DNA of 64,000 nucleotides from Nonomuraea ceibae (GCF_019396325.1 NZ_JAHKRO010000022.1:1-64000); one strand, 5' to 3'. Shown: positions 8,543-19,460, numbered from the stretch's first letter. The notes: generated by a model not told the origin, from the letters alone. Made by a program: numbers and translations.

Positions 8543-9736
8543 TCAGAGGCCCTCCGCGGACCGGTCCGCGGGGGGCCTCGCGCGTCTGCGGTGGCGCACG
8601 ACGACGCGGGCGGCCAGGACGCAGGCGAGCACGAGCAGGCCCGCCACCACCGGCGTGCGCGACCAGGGCCGCTCGGGCGGCGGCAGGCCCGCGCCGAAGT
8701 GGGCGCCGGGGATCGGCGGCGGCGGGGCCGGGCCGGCCAGCCGGGCCGCCTGGCGCAGGGCCAGGGCCGCGTTGACCACGCCGTGGCCGTAGGAGCGGTC
8801 GTAGCCGCCGTCGGGCCGCCTGCGGGTGCCCGCCTCGATCGCCCGGCGCACCTGGAAGGGCGACAGCTCCGGGTGGGCCGCCCTGATCAGCGCCGCGATG
8901 CCCGCCACCAGGGCCGCCGCCGAGCTGGTGCCGTCGCCCACCACGTACGAGCCGGCCGGGCCGGCGGTGACGATGCCGGTGCCGGGGGCGACGACCGACA
9001 GGTAGTCGCGGCGGTTGGAGAAGGGCGCGGGGCGGAGCCTGCGGTCGACCGCGCCGACGGCGATCACCCCGGGGTAGGCGGCGGGGAAGTTCTTCCTGTT
9101 GGCGCCCTCGCCGTCGTTGCCGGCCGAGGCGACCAGCACCGCCCCCTTGGAGACGGCGTACTGCACGGCCTCCTCCTCGGCGGCCGAGCCCTCCCAGGCG
9201 CCGCTGCCGCCGCCCAGCGACATGCTGATGACGTCGGCGCCCTGGTCGACGGCGTAGCGGATGCCCCGGGCGAGCGCGTCCCTGCCGCCGCCGCGCTGCT
9301 TCTCGCGCATCGGGTCGGAGCTCTCCAGCGTGACGCGGACCGACAGCACCCGGGCCGCCGGGGCCACGCCGAGCACGCCCTGGCTGCGGCCGTCGCCGTG
9401 GCCACGCCCGGCGATCAGGCTGGCCATCGCCGTGCCGTGGTGGCCCCATAGGCCCGCCCGCCTGCCGACGCCGGTCAGGTCGGGGCCCTGCCGCACCGCG
9501 CCCGCCAGGTCGGGGTGGGCGCGTACGCCGGTGTCGAGGACGGCGACGAGCACGCCCTCGCCCCTGCTGGAGCGCCACGCCTCCGGCAGCCGCAGCGCGT
9601 CGAGCTGCCACTGCCGGGCCCGTGCCGCGACGGCCAGCTCGTCGGCGGGGCTGAGCGCCGCGCCGCCCGCGGGTAACGCGGCCACCCCGACCAGGAGCAG
9701 CAGCGGCATGAGCGGCAGCAGCAGGGATCGGATCAC
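8543..9736 (-). CDS. Mycosin-like S8 (subtilisin-family) serine protease, membrane anchored
   Basis: This 397-aa exported protease has a signal-type N-terminus (LLLPLMPLLLLVGVAALPAG), a subtilisin domain and a C-terminal transmembrane helix (about 362-380) followed by a basic tail, the layout of mycosins (MycP). The catalytic triad is complete: Asp68 (VAVLDTGV), His100 (HHGTAMAS) and Ser271 (DGTSSAAA), with oxyanion Asn207 (SAGNDG). Mycosins serve type VII secretion, but no EccB/C/D/E or WXG100 gene is visible nearby, so the role here is open. It overlaps the gene before it by 4 bases, so both are probably made together at the membrane. Confidence 0.88.
   Translation of the reverse strand: MIRSLLLPLMPLLLLVGVAALPAGGAALSPADELAVAARARQWQLDALRLPEAWRSSRGEGVLVAVLDTGVRAHPDLAGAVRQGPDLTGVGRRAGLWGHHGTAMASLIAGRGHGDGRSQGVLGVAPAARVLSVRVTLESSDPMREKQRGGGRDALARGIRYAVDQGADVISMSLGGGSGAWEGSAAEEEAVQYAVSKGAVLVASAGNDGEGANRKNFPAAYPGVIAVGAVDRRLRPAPFSNRRDYLSVVAPGTGIVTAGPAGSYVVGDGTSSAAALVAGIAALIRAAHPELSPFQVRRAIEAGTRRRPDGGYDRSYGHGVVNAALALRQAARLAGPAPPPPIPGAHFGAGLPPPERPWSRTPVVAGLLVLACVLAARVVVRHRRRARPPADRSAEGL
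8546..8579. terminator. Bidirectional terminator palindrome between oppF and the protease gene
   Basis: A 34-base near-perfect palindrome with arms GAGGCC-CT-CCGCGGACC and GGTCCGCGG-GG-GGCCTC. It overlaps the last codons of the minus-strand protease gene and lies 17 bases past the oppF stop, so it can terminate both convergent transcripts. Confidence 0.75.
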
Positions 9737-10320
9737 CGGGTGAGGCTCCGGTGCAGCGTGGTGGCGAGCTGGAGGGCGATGCCGCGTAAGCGGGCGGTGG
9801 CCGGGTCGCCGGGGCGGTAGGGCCTGCCGTCGGCGTGCCCGGCGGCCGTGGCCACCAGGTAGCGCTCGTGGGTGGAGATCAGCGCGCCGGTGAAGTACTG
9901 GCGTTCGCCGAACCGTTCGGCGGGGCCGCCGGGGAAGGCGACGGGCCGGACGGTGGGCGGTCGCTGGCCCATGACGGTGGAGGCGGCGGCCGCGATCGGG
10001 GCGCGCTGCCGCGCGAGCACCGCGATGCCGACGGTGGCGACGAACGTGGACGTGCTGTCGGCGTAGGTGGCGCGCAGCGCCGTGACGCAGGCGGGCAGGG
10101 CGAGGACGGCGCCCGGCTGGAAGGCGGCCGGGCAGGGCGCCTCGGGCGCGACGCCGGTCAGGACGTAGGTGACCCGGGCGCCCGAGGGGCTGGTGCCGGC
10201 CACGGCCGGGGGGAAGACGCGCGTCACCGGCCAGGAGCGCCAGCGATCGGGAACGGGCGGTCCGGCAGTGGGCCAGGCCGCGGTCAGCAGGGCGAGCAGG
10301 GCAACGGACAGGTAGTACAC
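9733..10320 (-). CDS. Unknown exported or membrane-tethered protein coupled to the protease
   Basis: I recognise no family. With the GTG at 10318-10320, preceded by GAGG, the product has about 195 residues and begins VDVYYLSVALLALLTAAWPTAG, a signal peptide or anchor. Two Cys (CPAAF and ACVTALRATYADS) may form a disulfide in the exported domain. Longer starts (ATG 10359, or beyond) add a basic leader without a ribosome binding site. The stop overlaps the protease start by 4 bases, so the two products are likely functionally linked, for instance as substrate, inhibitor or partner of the mycosin-like enzyme. Confidence 0.7.
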   Translation of the reverse strand: MYYLSVALLALLTAAWPTAGPPVPDRWRSWPVTRVFPPAVAGTSPSGARVTYVLTGVAPEAPCPAAFQPGAVLALPACVTALRATYADSTSTFVATVGIAVLARQRAPIAAAASTVMGQRPPTVRPVAFPGGPAERFGERQYFTGALISTHERYLVATAAGHADGRPYRPGDPATARLRGIALQLATTLHRSLTR

Positions 10321-10441
10321 GTCGACCTCGGAGGGAGGAGGCGCCGAACTGCCCTGCATTCTGACACGCGGCCGACGATTCGATGTGATGCTTCGGTAAA
10401 CGGTCCGATACGCGGAGTAATTCCGTTCTGCGGCTTTCGTA

Positions 10442-11248
10442 CTAGCTGACGGGGGCGAGCCGGACATGCGCTCCCGGAGGCAGTCCCAGCCGCTGGGCCG
10501 CGTCGCCCGAGTTCACCGCGAACGCGATCAGCCCCGCCGAGTCCGCGAACGCCACCAGCTCCCCGGGCGGCACCGCCGCGTACGTCTCCCGGTACGGCAT
10601 CGACAGCCGGCGCCGCCCCAGCCACACCCCCACCGTGCCGCCGACCCGCAGCCCCAGCGCCTCCAGGTCGCCCGCCGGGATCGAGAGCTGCGCGTTGCCG
10701 TAGCGGTCGACCGAGACCACCTCGCCCTCCACCGCGCCGCCGCGCACCACCGAGGTCGGCTCCGGCAGCGAGATCAGCCGGTCGAGCGGCACCTCCGGCC
10801 CCAGGTCGGCCGGCCGCAGCCCGCCGCACAGCCGCGCCGCCACCGGCGCGAACACGTCACGCCCGTGGAAGGTGGGCGACACCGGGTGCAGGAAGTGCTC
10901 GTCGTTGCTGATCTCGTACGCCGCCGACGCGCCGCCGTTCGCGGCCACCGCCCACGACAGCAGCCCGTTGTCCGGCCCGATGAACACCCGGCCGCCCGCC
11001 TCGATCGCCACCGGCCGCCGCACCCCACCGCCGCCCGGATCCACCGCGCCGATGTGCACACCCTGGGGCAGGTACGGGATCGTCTGGGCGAGAATCGCCG
11101 CGCCACGCCGTACATCGCCGGAAGGGACCAGGTGACACACGTCGATCACCCGGACCTCCGGGGCGATGCCCGCGATCACGCCATGACACGCCGCGACATA
11201 GCCGTCTTCGAGGCCGTAGTCGGTGAGAAGTGTGATGACTGAGGTCAC
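10442..11248 (-). CDS. S-adenosylmethionine hydrolase (SAM hydroxide adenosyltransferase, DUF62 family)
   Basis: The protein belongs to the family that splits S-adenosylmethionine to adenosine and methionine with water as nucleophile, related to the fluorinase. Motifs are ITLLTDYGLEDGYV at the start, GPDNGLLSWA, HGRDVFAPVAARL and the C-terminal domain with LSMPYRETYAAVPPGELVAF. I chose GTG 11246-11248 because the family normally begins at this point; an earlier GTG at 11299 adds 17 residues without family support. A TACAGT box eight bases before this GTG suggests a leaderless transcript. It recycles or limits SAM, which is interesting in a window that also has a SAM riboswitch. Confidence 0.88.
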   Translation of the reverse strand: MTSVITLLTDYGLEDGYVAACHGVIAGIAPEVRVIDVCHLVPSGDVRRGAAILAQTIPYLPQGVHIGAVDPGGGGVRRPVAIEAGGRVFIGPDNGLLSWAVAANGGASAAYEISNDEHFLHPVSPTFHGRDVFAPVAARLCGGLRPADLGPEVPLDRLISLPEPTSVVRGGAVEGEVVSVDRYGNAQLSIPAGDLEALGLRVGGTVGVWLGRRRLSMPYRETYAAVPPGELVAFADSAGLIAFAVNSGDAAQRLGLPPGAHVRLAPVS

Positions 11249-11365
11249 ACTTGGTGACTGTACGTCTCCCAATCCGCCGTGAACAGCCGCACTCGGCACA
11301 TTACGATGGCCACGGGCCGCGTGCGCGCGACGTGATCGTCACGCGCTCATCCCGAGGAGGAGACC

Positions 11366-11668
11366 ATGGACACTGCACCGGTCAGCGGTGACAGTGCTGC
11401 CCAGGAACCCGTTCGACAGCCCCTCACCGACCGCGAACTCGAGCTCCTCGCCTTCGAACGCCACTGGTGGCGCTACGCGGGCGCCAAGGAGCAGGCCATC
11501 AAGGAGACCTTCGGGTTCTCCGCCACCCGCTACTACCAGTTGCTCGGCGAGCTCATCGACCGGCCGGAGGCGCTGGAGCAGGACCCGATGCTGGTCAAGC
11601 GCCTGCGCAGGCTGCGTGCCACGCGACAGCGCGAGCGCGCGGCCAGACGGCTTGGCATGCGCCCCTGA
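11366..11668 (+). CDS. DUF3263 family small protein
   Basis: This 100-aa protein matches the actinobacterial DUF3263 family. Its core is LTDRELELLAFERHWWRYAGAKEQAIKETFGFSATRYYQLLGELIDRPEAL, a helix-turn-helix-like arrangement, followed by a basic C-terminal tail (RLRRLRATRQRERAARR) that could contact nucleic acid. A strong ribosome binding site, GAGGAGGAG, precedes the ATG. In many actinomycetes such genes lie close to trehalose or DNA-metabolism genes; here otsB starts 21 bases later, so co-transcription is likely. A role as DNA-binding regulator is an inference from sequence character only. Confidence 0.85.
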   Translation: MDTAPVSGDSAAQEPVRQPLTDRELELLAFERHWWRYAGAKEQAIKETFGFSATRYYQLLGELIDRPEALEQDPMLVKRLRRLRATRQRERAARRLGMRP

Positions 11669-11689
11669 CCTGTTGGGTACGGCAGGCGC

Positions 11690-12481
11690 GTGGAGAACAT
11701 CCCTGGAATGGAAGCGATACTGAAGGATCCGGCGGGCGCCGTGATCGGGCTCGACTTCGACGGCACCCTCTCGCCGATCGTGCCCGACCCCGCGGCCGCC
11801 CGGATCCACCCCGAGGCCGCCGCCGTTCTCGCCGAGCTGGGCCGCCACGTCAAGGCGATCACCATCGTGACCGGCCGGCCGGTGGCCACCGCCCTGCGGC
11901 TCGGCCCCGGGCTGGCCGACGTGCCCGGCCTGGTGGTGCTCGGCCACTACGGGTTCGAGCGCTGGGAGCAGGGCGAGATCACCGGGCCGCCGCCCCCGCC
12001 CGGGGTGCCGAGGGCCGAGGCCGAGCTGCCGTTCGTGCTCGACGCGCTCGGCCTGACGGCGGGCGTCGCCGTCGAGGACAAGGGCCGCGCCGTCGCCGTG
12101 CACACCCGCCGCGCCCCCGACCCCGAAGGGACGCTGGCCAAGCTGCGCGAGCCGATGGCCAAGCTGGCCGAGAAGCACGGGCTGGTCGTCGAGCCGGGCA
12201 GGCTGGTGCTGGAGCTGCGCCCGCCCGGCATGGACAAGGGCCAGGCGCTCAGCCTGTTCCTGGCCGAGCGGGAGGCGCGGTCGGTGCTGTTCGCGGGCGA
12301 CGACCTCGGCGACCTGGCCGCGTTCGAGGCGGTCAGGGGAGCCGGCGTGCCCGGCGTGACCGTCTGCAGCGGCTCCGCCGAGGTGACGGCGCTGGCCGAA
12401 CGGGCCGACATCGTCGTGGACGGGCCTGACGGCGTGGTCGCCCTGCTCAAGGAGTTGACGTCGGCTTTCAGCCGTTCATGA
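11690..12481 (+). CDS. otsB: Trehalose-6-phosphate phosphatase
   Basis: This HAD-superfamily enzyme of about 263 aa removes phosphate from trehalose 6-phosphate, the second step of OtsAB trehalose synthesis. The nucleophile motif is GLDFDGTLSPIVPDP near the start; later motifs are TGRP (motif II Thr), the acid pair in LFAGDDLGDLAAFEAV (motif IV), and the substrate-cap region. The start is GTG 11690 or ATG 11708; neither has a strong ribosome binding site. The matching synthase otsA is on the opposite strand at 13106-14530, separated by a small secreted-protein gene whose upstream region overlaps this stop. Confidence 0.93.
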   Translation: MENIPGMEAILKDPAGAVIGLDFDGTLSPIVPDPAAARIHPEAAAVLAELGRHVKAITIVTGRPVATALRLGPGLADVPGLVVLGHYGFERWEQGEITGPPPPPGVPRAEAELPFVLDALGLTAGVAVEDKGRAVAVHTRRAPDPEGTLAKLREPMAKLAEKHGLVVEPGRLVLELRPPGMDKGQALSLFLAEREARSVLFAGDDLGDLAAFEAVRGAGVPGVTVCSGSAEVTALAERADIVVDGPDGVVALLKELTSAFSRS

Positions 12482-12516
12482 GTGGCTTGCAAGTCGGCTC
12501 GGCTACCGTCGGGATC

Positions 12517-13101
12517 ATGCTCAAGCGCTCACTGGCCGTAACCGCCGTCGCCGCCTCCGCCCTCCTCCTGGTCCCCGCCGCCGCCGCGAACGCGGCGCCC
12601 GCCCAGCAGCTGAAGCTGCGCGGCGGCCTGACCCTCTATGTGCCGATCAAGTGGAAGGTGTACGGCGGCGGCACCGACTACGTGCACGTCGTGACCGGGA
12701 AGTGCGCCCACCCCGGCGGCGGCTTCTTCACCCCCGACTGCAAGGGCTTCTGGATCTTCGGTCCGAAGGCCATCAAGAGCGGCGCCGAGGGCTTCGGGCC
12801 CTACAACGCCCAGCGGGGCGGCTACTACCCGGCCTCCGACGTGCAGCGCTGCCCGGCCGACGGGCGGCTACTGCGCGGCGAGCGCATCGGCAGGCACGTC
12901 AAGGGCCTGCGCCAGGTCGGGCCCGGCCACAAGGCCCACTACCACGAGTTCACCACCCGCTGCCGGACCCACTCGGGCAAGAGCACCAGGTCCAGGTTCA
13001 CCACCCGCGAGTGGTATCTGCCTGCCACGAAGGTGCTGGTCGTCGACGAGTGGAAGACGCCGGGCCTGACCGACACGCTGCGCAACGCCGACTGGCGGTG
13101 A
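12517..13101 (+). CDS. Small secreted protein of unknown function
   Basis: ATG 12517 gives a clear Sec signal peptide (MLKRSLAVTAVAASALLLVPAAAANAAPA) with an AxA cleavage site, and a mature part of about 165 residues. The mature part holds four Cys (GKCAHPGG, PDCKGFW, QRCPADG, TRCRTHS), enough for two disulfides, and many His, Arg and Tyr. It is not a hydrolase family that I recognise. An in-frame start at 12478 would overlap otsB and spoil the signal peptide, so I rejected it. It ends 5 bases from the convergent otsA stop. Confidence 0.8.
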   Translation: MLKRSLAVTAVAASALLLVPAAAANAAPAQQLKLRGGLTLYVPIKWKVYGGGTDYVHVVTGKCAHPGGGFFTPDCKGFWIFGPKAIKSGAEGFGPYNAQRGGYYPASDVQRCPADGRLLRGERIGRHVKGLRQVGPGHKAHYHEFTTRCRTHSGKSTRSRFTTREWYLPATKVLVVDEWKTPGLTDTLRNADWR

Positions 13102-13105
13102 CCCG

Positions 13106-14530
<1,425 letters not shown>

Positions 14531-14596
14531 CGACGCTCCCAGGAGTTACGACGAGGAGATGTCACGGAGGTGTCTCCCGACCTTAGGATCCCAGCT

Positions 14597-15151
14597 ATGG
14601 CGCTAGATGAGGCAACCGAAGAACTCGCCCGCTCGGCCGCCGTAGGAGATCATCGCGCACTCGGCGAGCTCCTGCGCCGGATCGAGCCGGACGTGCTGCG
14701 GCACTGCGCCCGCATCCTGCCCTACCACCAGGACGCGGAGGAGGCGGCCCAGGACACCCTGCTGGCCGTCGCCCGCAACATCGGGCGGTTCGAGGGGCGC
14801 GCCAGGTTCAGCACGTGGCTGCACATCGTGACCGCCAACTGCGCGCGGACCACGTACCGGTCGCTGAAGCGCAGGGCGGCGGAGCAGAGCTCCGACGAGC
14901 TGCCCATGCAGAAGCCCGACGTGCGGCGGGTCAGCGTGATCGCCGGGTCGCGGCTCGACCTGCTCGACGCGATGGAGGCGCTGGAGGCCGACAAGCCCGA
15001 CCTGGCGCAGGCCCTGGTGCTGCGCGACATCGTCCAGCTCGACTACAGCGAGGTGGCCGAGCAGCTCAACATCCCGCTCGGCACGGCCAAGTCGCGCATC
15101 CACCAGGCCCGCAAATACGTGCAGGCGGCGCTCGGCGAGGACTATCGGTGA
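14597..15151 (+). CDS. ECF-type RNA polymerase sigma factor
   Basis: This 184-aa protein has sigma-70 region 2 (about 20-90: DVLRHCARILPYHQDAEEAAQDTLLAV with the -10 recognition stretch RFSTWLHIVTANCARTTYR) and region 4 (about 125-178: LRDIVQLDYSEVAEQLNIPLGTAKSRIHQARK), separated by a short linker. It lacks sigma regions 1 and 3, hence the ECF class. No anti-sigma factor gene is adjacent, so its control is unknown. ATG 14597 fits the family start; TTAGGAT upstream may be its own -10 element. It is followed by the riboswitch-controlled operon, but a separate promoter lies between them. Confidence 0.92.
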   Translation: MALDEATEELARSAAVGDHRALGELLRRIEPDVLRHCARILPYHQDAEEAAQDTLLAVARNIGRFEGRARFSTWLHIVTANCARTTYRSLKRRAAEQSSDELPMQKPDVRRVSVIAGSRLDLLDAMEALEADKPDLAQALVLRDIVQLDYSEVAEQLNIPLGTAKSRIHQARKYVQAALGEDYR

Positions 15152-15204
15152 GACCGGTTGTCTCGCGGAGTGAGACGACTGGTCAGTTCACGGCTCGGAT
15201 TGGG

Positions 15205-15210
15205 TAGAGT
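15205..15210 (+). promoter_or_regulatory. Putative -10 box of the riboswitch operon
   Basis: TAGAGT lies about 29 bases before the first riboswitch helix, a suitable position for transcription to start at about 15217. No good -35 box is visible, so this is tentative. Confidence 0.35.
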
Positions 15211-15238
15211 CCGAGTCAGCAACTCCAACTGAATATTG

Positions 15239-15375
15239 CTCATCCAGAGGGGTGGAGGGACCGGCCCTGCGAAGCCCCGGCAACCCTCCCGGCTTGTGAC
15301 TCGCGACCTGCGAGGCCGACCGGGACAGGGTGCCAATTCCGGTCCGTGGTCAGGGTGGCCGCGGACGAAGATGAG
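15239..15375 (+). promoter_or_regulatory. SAM-I (S-box) riboswitch
   Basis: The SAM-I core is unmistakable: GAGGGACCGGCCC, then GAAGCCCCGGCAACCC, the variable P3 arm (to about 15330) and GGTGCCAATTCCGGTCC at about 15328-15345. Closing helix P1 pairs CTCATC (15239-15244) with GATGAG (15370-15375). The 3' strand of P1 overlaps the start of the ribosome binding site GAGGGAAGG (15373-15381), ten bases before the ATG at 15391. Bound SAM would therefore hide the ribosome binding site directly, a translational off-switch. There is no terminator hairpin between P1 and the start codon. Confidence 0.93.
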
Positions 15376-15390
15376 GGAAGGCCTCGCTTC

Positions 15391-16620
15391 ATGTCGCTCG
15401 ACTTCGGTCCCGCCGTCGCTCTCTCCTGCCGCGAGTGCGGCACCCGCTACCCGCTGGGCCCCAGCTTCGCCTGCCTGGAGTGTTTCGGGCCGCTCGAGGC
15501 GGCCTACTCCTTCGGGAACGTGACCCGCGCCGACATCGAGTCGGGCCCGGCCAACATCTGGCGCTACCGCTCGCTGCTGCCGGTGCCGGTCGACGTCGCG
15601 TCCAAGCCCAACATGAACCCCGGCTGGACCAAGCTCGTCAAGGCGGGCAACCTGGGCCGGGCGCTGGGCATCAAGTCCCTGTACGTCAAGGACGACTCGG
15701 GCAACCCCACCCACTCCTTCAAGGACCGGGTGGTGGCCATCGCCGTCGAGGCGGCCCGCAACTTCGGCTTCCACACGCTGTCGTGCTCCTCCACCGGCAA
15801 CCTGGCCGGCGCGGTGACGGCCGCCGCCGCTAGGGCCGGCCTGGAGGCCTGCGTGTTCATCCCCGCCGACCTGGAGCAGGCGAAGATCGCCATGGCCCGG
15901 GTGTTCGGCGGCAAGCTGATCGGCATCGACGGCACCTACGACGAGGTCAACCGGTTCTGCTCGGAGCTCATCGGCGACCCGCTGGGCGACAAGTGGGGAT
16001 TCGTCAACGTCAACCTGCGGCCCTACTACGCCGAGGGCTCCAAGACGCTCGCCTACGAGATCGCCGAGCAGCTCGGCTGGAAGCTGCCCGAGCAGATCGT
16101 CATCCCGATCGCCTCCGGCTCCCAGCTCACCAAGATCGACAAGGGCTTCAAGGAGCTCATCCAGCTCGGCCTGGTCGAGGACAGCCCGTACAAGGTGTTC
16201 GGGGCGCAGGCGCTCGGCTGCTCGCCGGTCTCGGCCGCCTACAAGGCCGGCCACGACGTCGTCCAGCCGGTCAAGCCCGACACCATCGCCAAGTCGCTGG
16301 CCATCGGCAACCCCGCCGACGGCCCCTACGTGCTCGACATCGCGCGCCGCACCGGCGGGGCGGTGGAGGACGTCACGGACGCCGAGATCGTCGCCGCGAT
16401 CAAACTGCTGGCCTCGACCGAGGGCATCTTCGCCGAGACGGCCGGCGGTGTGACCGTCGGCGTGCTGAAGAAGCTCGTCGAGACCGGCCAGCTCGACCCC
16501 GAGGCCGAAACCGTGGTGCTCAACACCGGTGACGGGCTCAAGACGCTCGACGCGGTCACCGACGTCACCCCCACGGCCGTGATCCGGCCCTCTCTCGACG
16601 CGTTCCGCGCGACTGTCTGA
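15391..16620 (+). CDS. thrC: Threonine-synthase-family PLP enzyme under SAM riboswitch control (possible homocysteine synthase)
   Basis: This 409-aa fold-type II PLP enzyme would be called threonine synthase. Lys111 in NPTHSFKDRVV binds PLP, and SSTGNLAGAV is the phosphate-binding loop. A zinc-ribbon-like pair of CxxC motifs (Cys13/Cys16, Cys28/Cys31) precedes the catalytic core. A SAM-I riboswitch immediately upstream and a CysO-like sulfur carrier 24 bases downstream are not expected for plain threonine synthesis. They fit homocysteine formation from O-phosphohomoserine with a thiocarboxylated carrier; I recall a Streptomyces enzyme of this kind (MetM with carrier MetO), to be checked. The ATG at 15391 is fixed by the riboswitch; the frame reads back to 15346, inside the aptamer. 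Confidence 0.85.
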   Translation: MSLDFGPAVALSCRECGTRYPLGPSFACLECFGPLEAAYSFGNVTRADIESGPANIWRYRSLLPVPVDVASKPNMNPGWTKLVKAGNLGRALGIKSLYVKDDSGNPTHSFKDRVVAIAVEAARNFGFHTLSCSSTGNLAGAVTAAAARAGLEACVFIPADLEQAKIAMARVFGGKLIGIDGTYDEVNRFCSELIGDPLGDKWGFVNVNLRPYYAEGSKTLAYEIAEQLGWKLPEQIVIPIASGSQLTKIDKGFKELIQLGLVEDSPYKVFGAQALGCSPVSAAYKAGHDVVQPVKPDTIAKSLAIGNPADGPYVLDIARRTGGAVEDVTDAEIVAAIKLLASTEGIFAETAGGVTVGVLKKLVETGQLDPEAETVVLNTGDGLKTLDAVTDVTPTAVIRPSLDAFRATV

Positions 16621-16644
16621 CAACCAGGAAAGGCGAGATTTACC

Positions 16645-16920
16645 ATGAGCGTTTCTGTGCGGATTCCCACCATCCTGCGCACCTACACCGGCGGTAACGC
16701 GGAGGTGAGTGGAGAGGGCGCGACGCTGCGTGACGTGCTTGCCAAGCTCGACTCCGACTACCCGGGCATCGGCGCGCGCATTCTTGATGAATCGGGCAAG
16801 ATTCGTCGTTTTGTCAACGTTTACGTTGGCGAAGAGGATGTCCGTTTCGCCGAGGGGCTCGACACTCCCGCCCCTGAGGGCACTCAGATCTCCATCATCC
16901 CGGCGGTCGCGGGCGGCTGA
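16645..16920 (+). CDS. MoaD/ThiS-family sulfur carrier, CysO-like
   Basis: This 91-aa beta-grasp protein ends AVAGG, the Gly-Gly tail on which MoeB/MoeZ-type enzymes build a thiocarboxylate. It aligns well with CysO of Mycobacterium tuberculosis over the whole length (VRIPTILRTYTGG, RRFVNVYVGEEDVRF, TQISIIPAVAGG). CysO feeds cysteine synthesis through CysM, but here the partner is a threonine-synthase homologue, and neither cysM nor mec is in the window. AGGAAAGG precedes the ATG. A strong intrinsic terminator follows 30 bases after the stop, so these two genes form one riboswitch-controlled unit. Confidence 0.9.
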   Translation: MSVSVRIPTILRTYTGGNAEVSGEGATLRDVLAKLDSDYPGIGARILDESGKIRRFVNVYVGEEDVRFAEGLDTPAPEGTQISIIPAVAGG

Positions 16921-16949
16921 GAACCCCCCGATCTCCAGAACGACCCTCT

Positions 16950-16985
16950 AGAAGGCGCCCCATGCGGGCGCCTTCTCTTTTGTGA
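16950..16985 (+). terminator. Intrinsic terminator of the riboswitch operon
   Basis: Perfect 11-bp stem (AGAAGGCGCCC 16950-16960, GGGCGCCTTCT 16966-16976), loop CATGC, followed by CTTTTGT. Confidence 0.92.
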
Positions 16986-17167
16986 AATACAAGGTTGAAC
17001 CAGTTAGCGTGAGGTGAAATACCCGATTTGCCGATTGACTCTGTTGCCAAACGCCTTCCCACAGGTATGGTCGAGTGCGATCGTACGGCTGATATCCATT
17101 AGTCAGGCGATTGTGGGTCTCGCGGAGGAATGGGCGGGATCTATGAGCCCAGTAAGAGGAGTCGGAA

Positions 17168-17368
17168 GTGGCGCAGGGCACCGTCAAGTGGTTCAACGCG
17201 GACAAGGGCTACGGCTTCATCGCGGTAGACGGTGGTAAGGATGTATTCGTCCATTACTCGGCAATCTTGATGGACGGGTATCGGTCTCTCGAGCAGGGCC
17301 AACGGGTCGAGTTCGAGATCACGCAGGGCCAGAAGGGACCGCAGGCGGAGTCCGTCCGCTCGGTCTGA
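17168..17368 (+). CDS. Cold-shock domain protein (CspA family)
   Basis: This 66-aa single cold-shock domain has RNP1-type KGYGFIAV and RNP2-type VFVHYSAI, the single-stranded nucleic-acid binding surface that makes CspA proteins RNA chaperones. The start is GTG 17168 with AAGAGGAG upstream. It lies between the sulfur-carrier operon and groEL, the same order I know from Streptomyces, so the neighbourhood is old and vertically inherited. The 180-base gap before it, following a terminator, holds its own promoter and a leader of the kind often seen in cold-shock genes. Confidence 0.95.
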   Translation: MAQGTVKWFNADKGYGFIAVDGGKDVFVHYSAILMDGYRSLEQGQRVEFEITQGQKGPQAESVRSV

Positions 17369-19291
<1,923 letters not shown>

Positions 19292-19320
19292 GTCCGATCG
19301 CGTTCCACGTGGCGATAGCG

Positions 19321-19352
19321 TCAGCCCGGTCCGGATTTCCGGCTCGGGCTGA
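19321..19352 (+). terminator. groEL terminator, first hairpin
   Basis: Stem TCAGCCCG (19321-19328) / CGGGCTGA (19345-19352), with an inner CCGG/CCGG pairing; TGTGTTTA follows. Confidence 0.8.
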
Positions 19353-19364
19353 TGTGTTTATCGG

Positions 19365-19392
19365 AGCCGTCCCTAAATAGGGGCGGCTTCTT
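19365..19392 (+). terminator. groEL terminator, second hairpin
   Basis: Stem AGCCGTCCC (19365-19373) / GGGGCGGCT (19380-19388), one G-U pair, loop TAAATA, then TCTTCTCTT. Confidence 0.8.
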
Positions 19393-19460
19393 CTCTTGTG
19401 CACGACAAACAGGTCTGATCCACGCCAGCCAGGTTCCGGTCCGGGTGGAACTCTGGGGCA

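Noticed and set aside
15346..15390. Upstream start for the threonine-synthase homologue
   Set aside because: It lies within the riboswitch aptamer and would translate P4/P1 sequence; the ATG at 15391 has the ribosome binding site.
17035..17071. TTGACT ... TATGGT as promoter of the cold-shock gene
   Set aside because: The boxes are 25 bp apart, too far for a normal sigma-70 type promoter.
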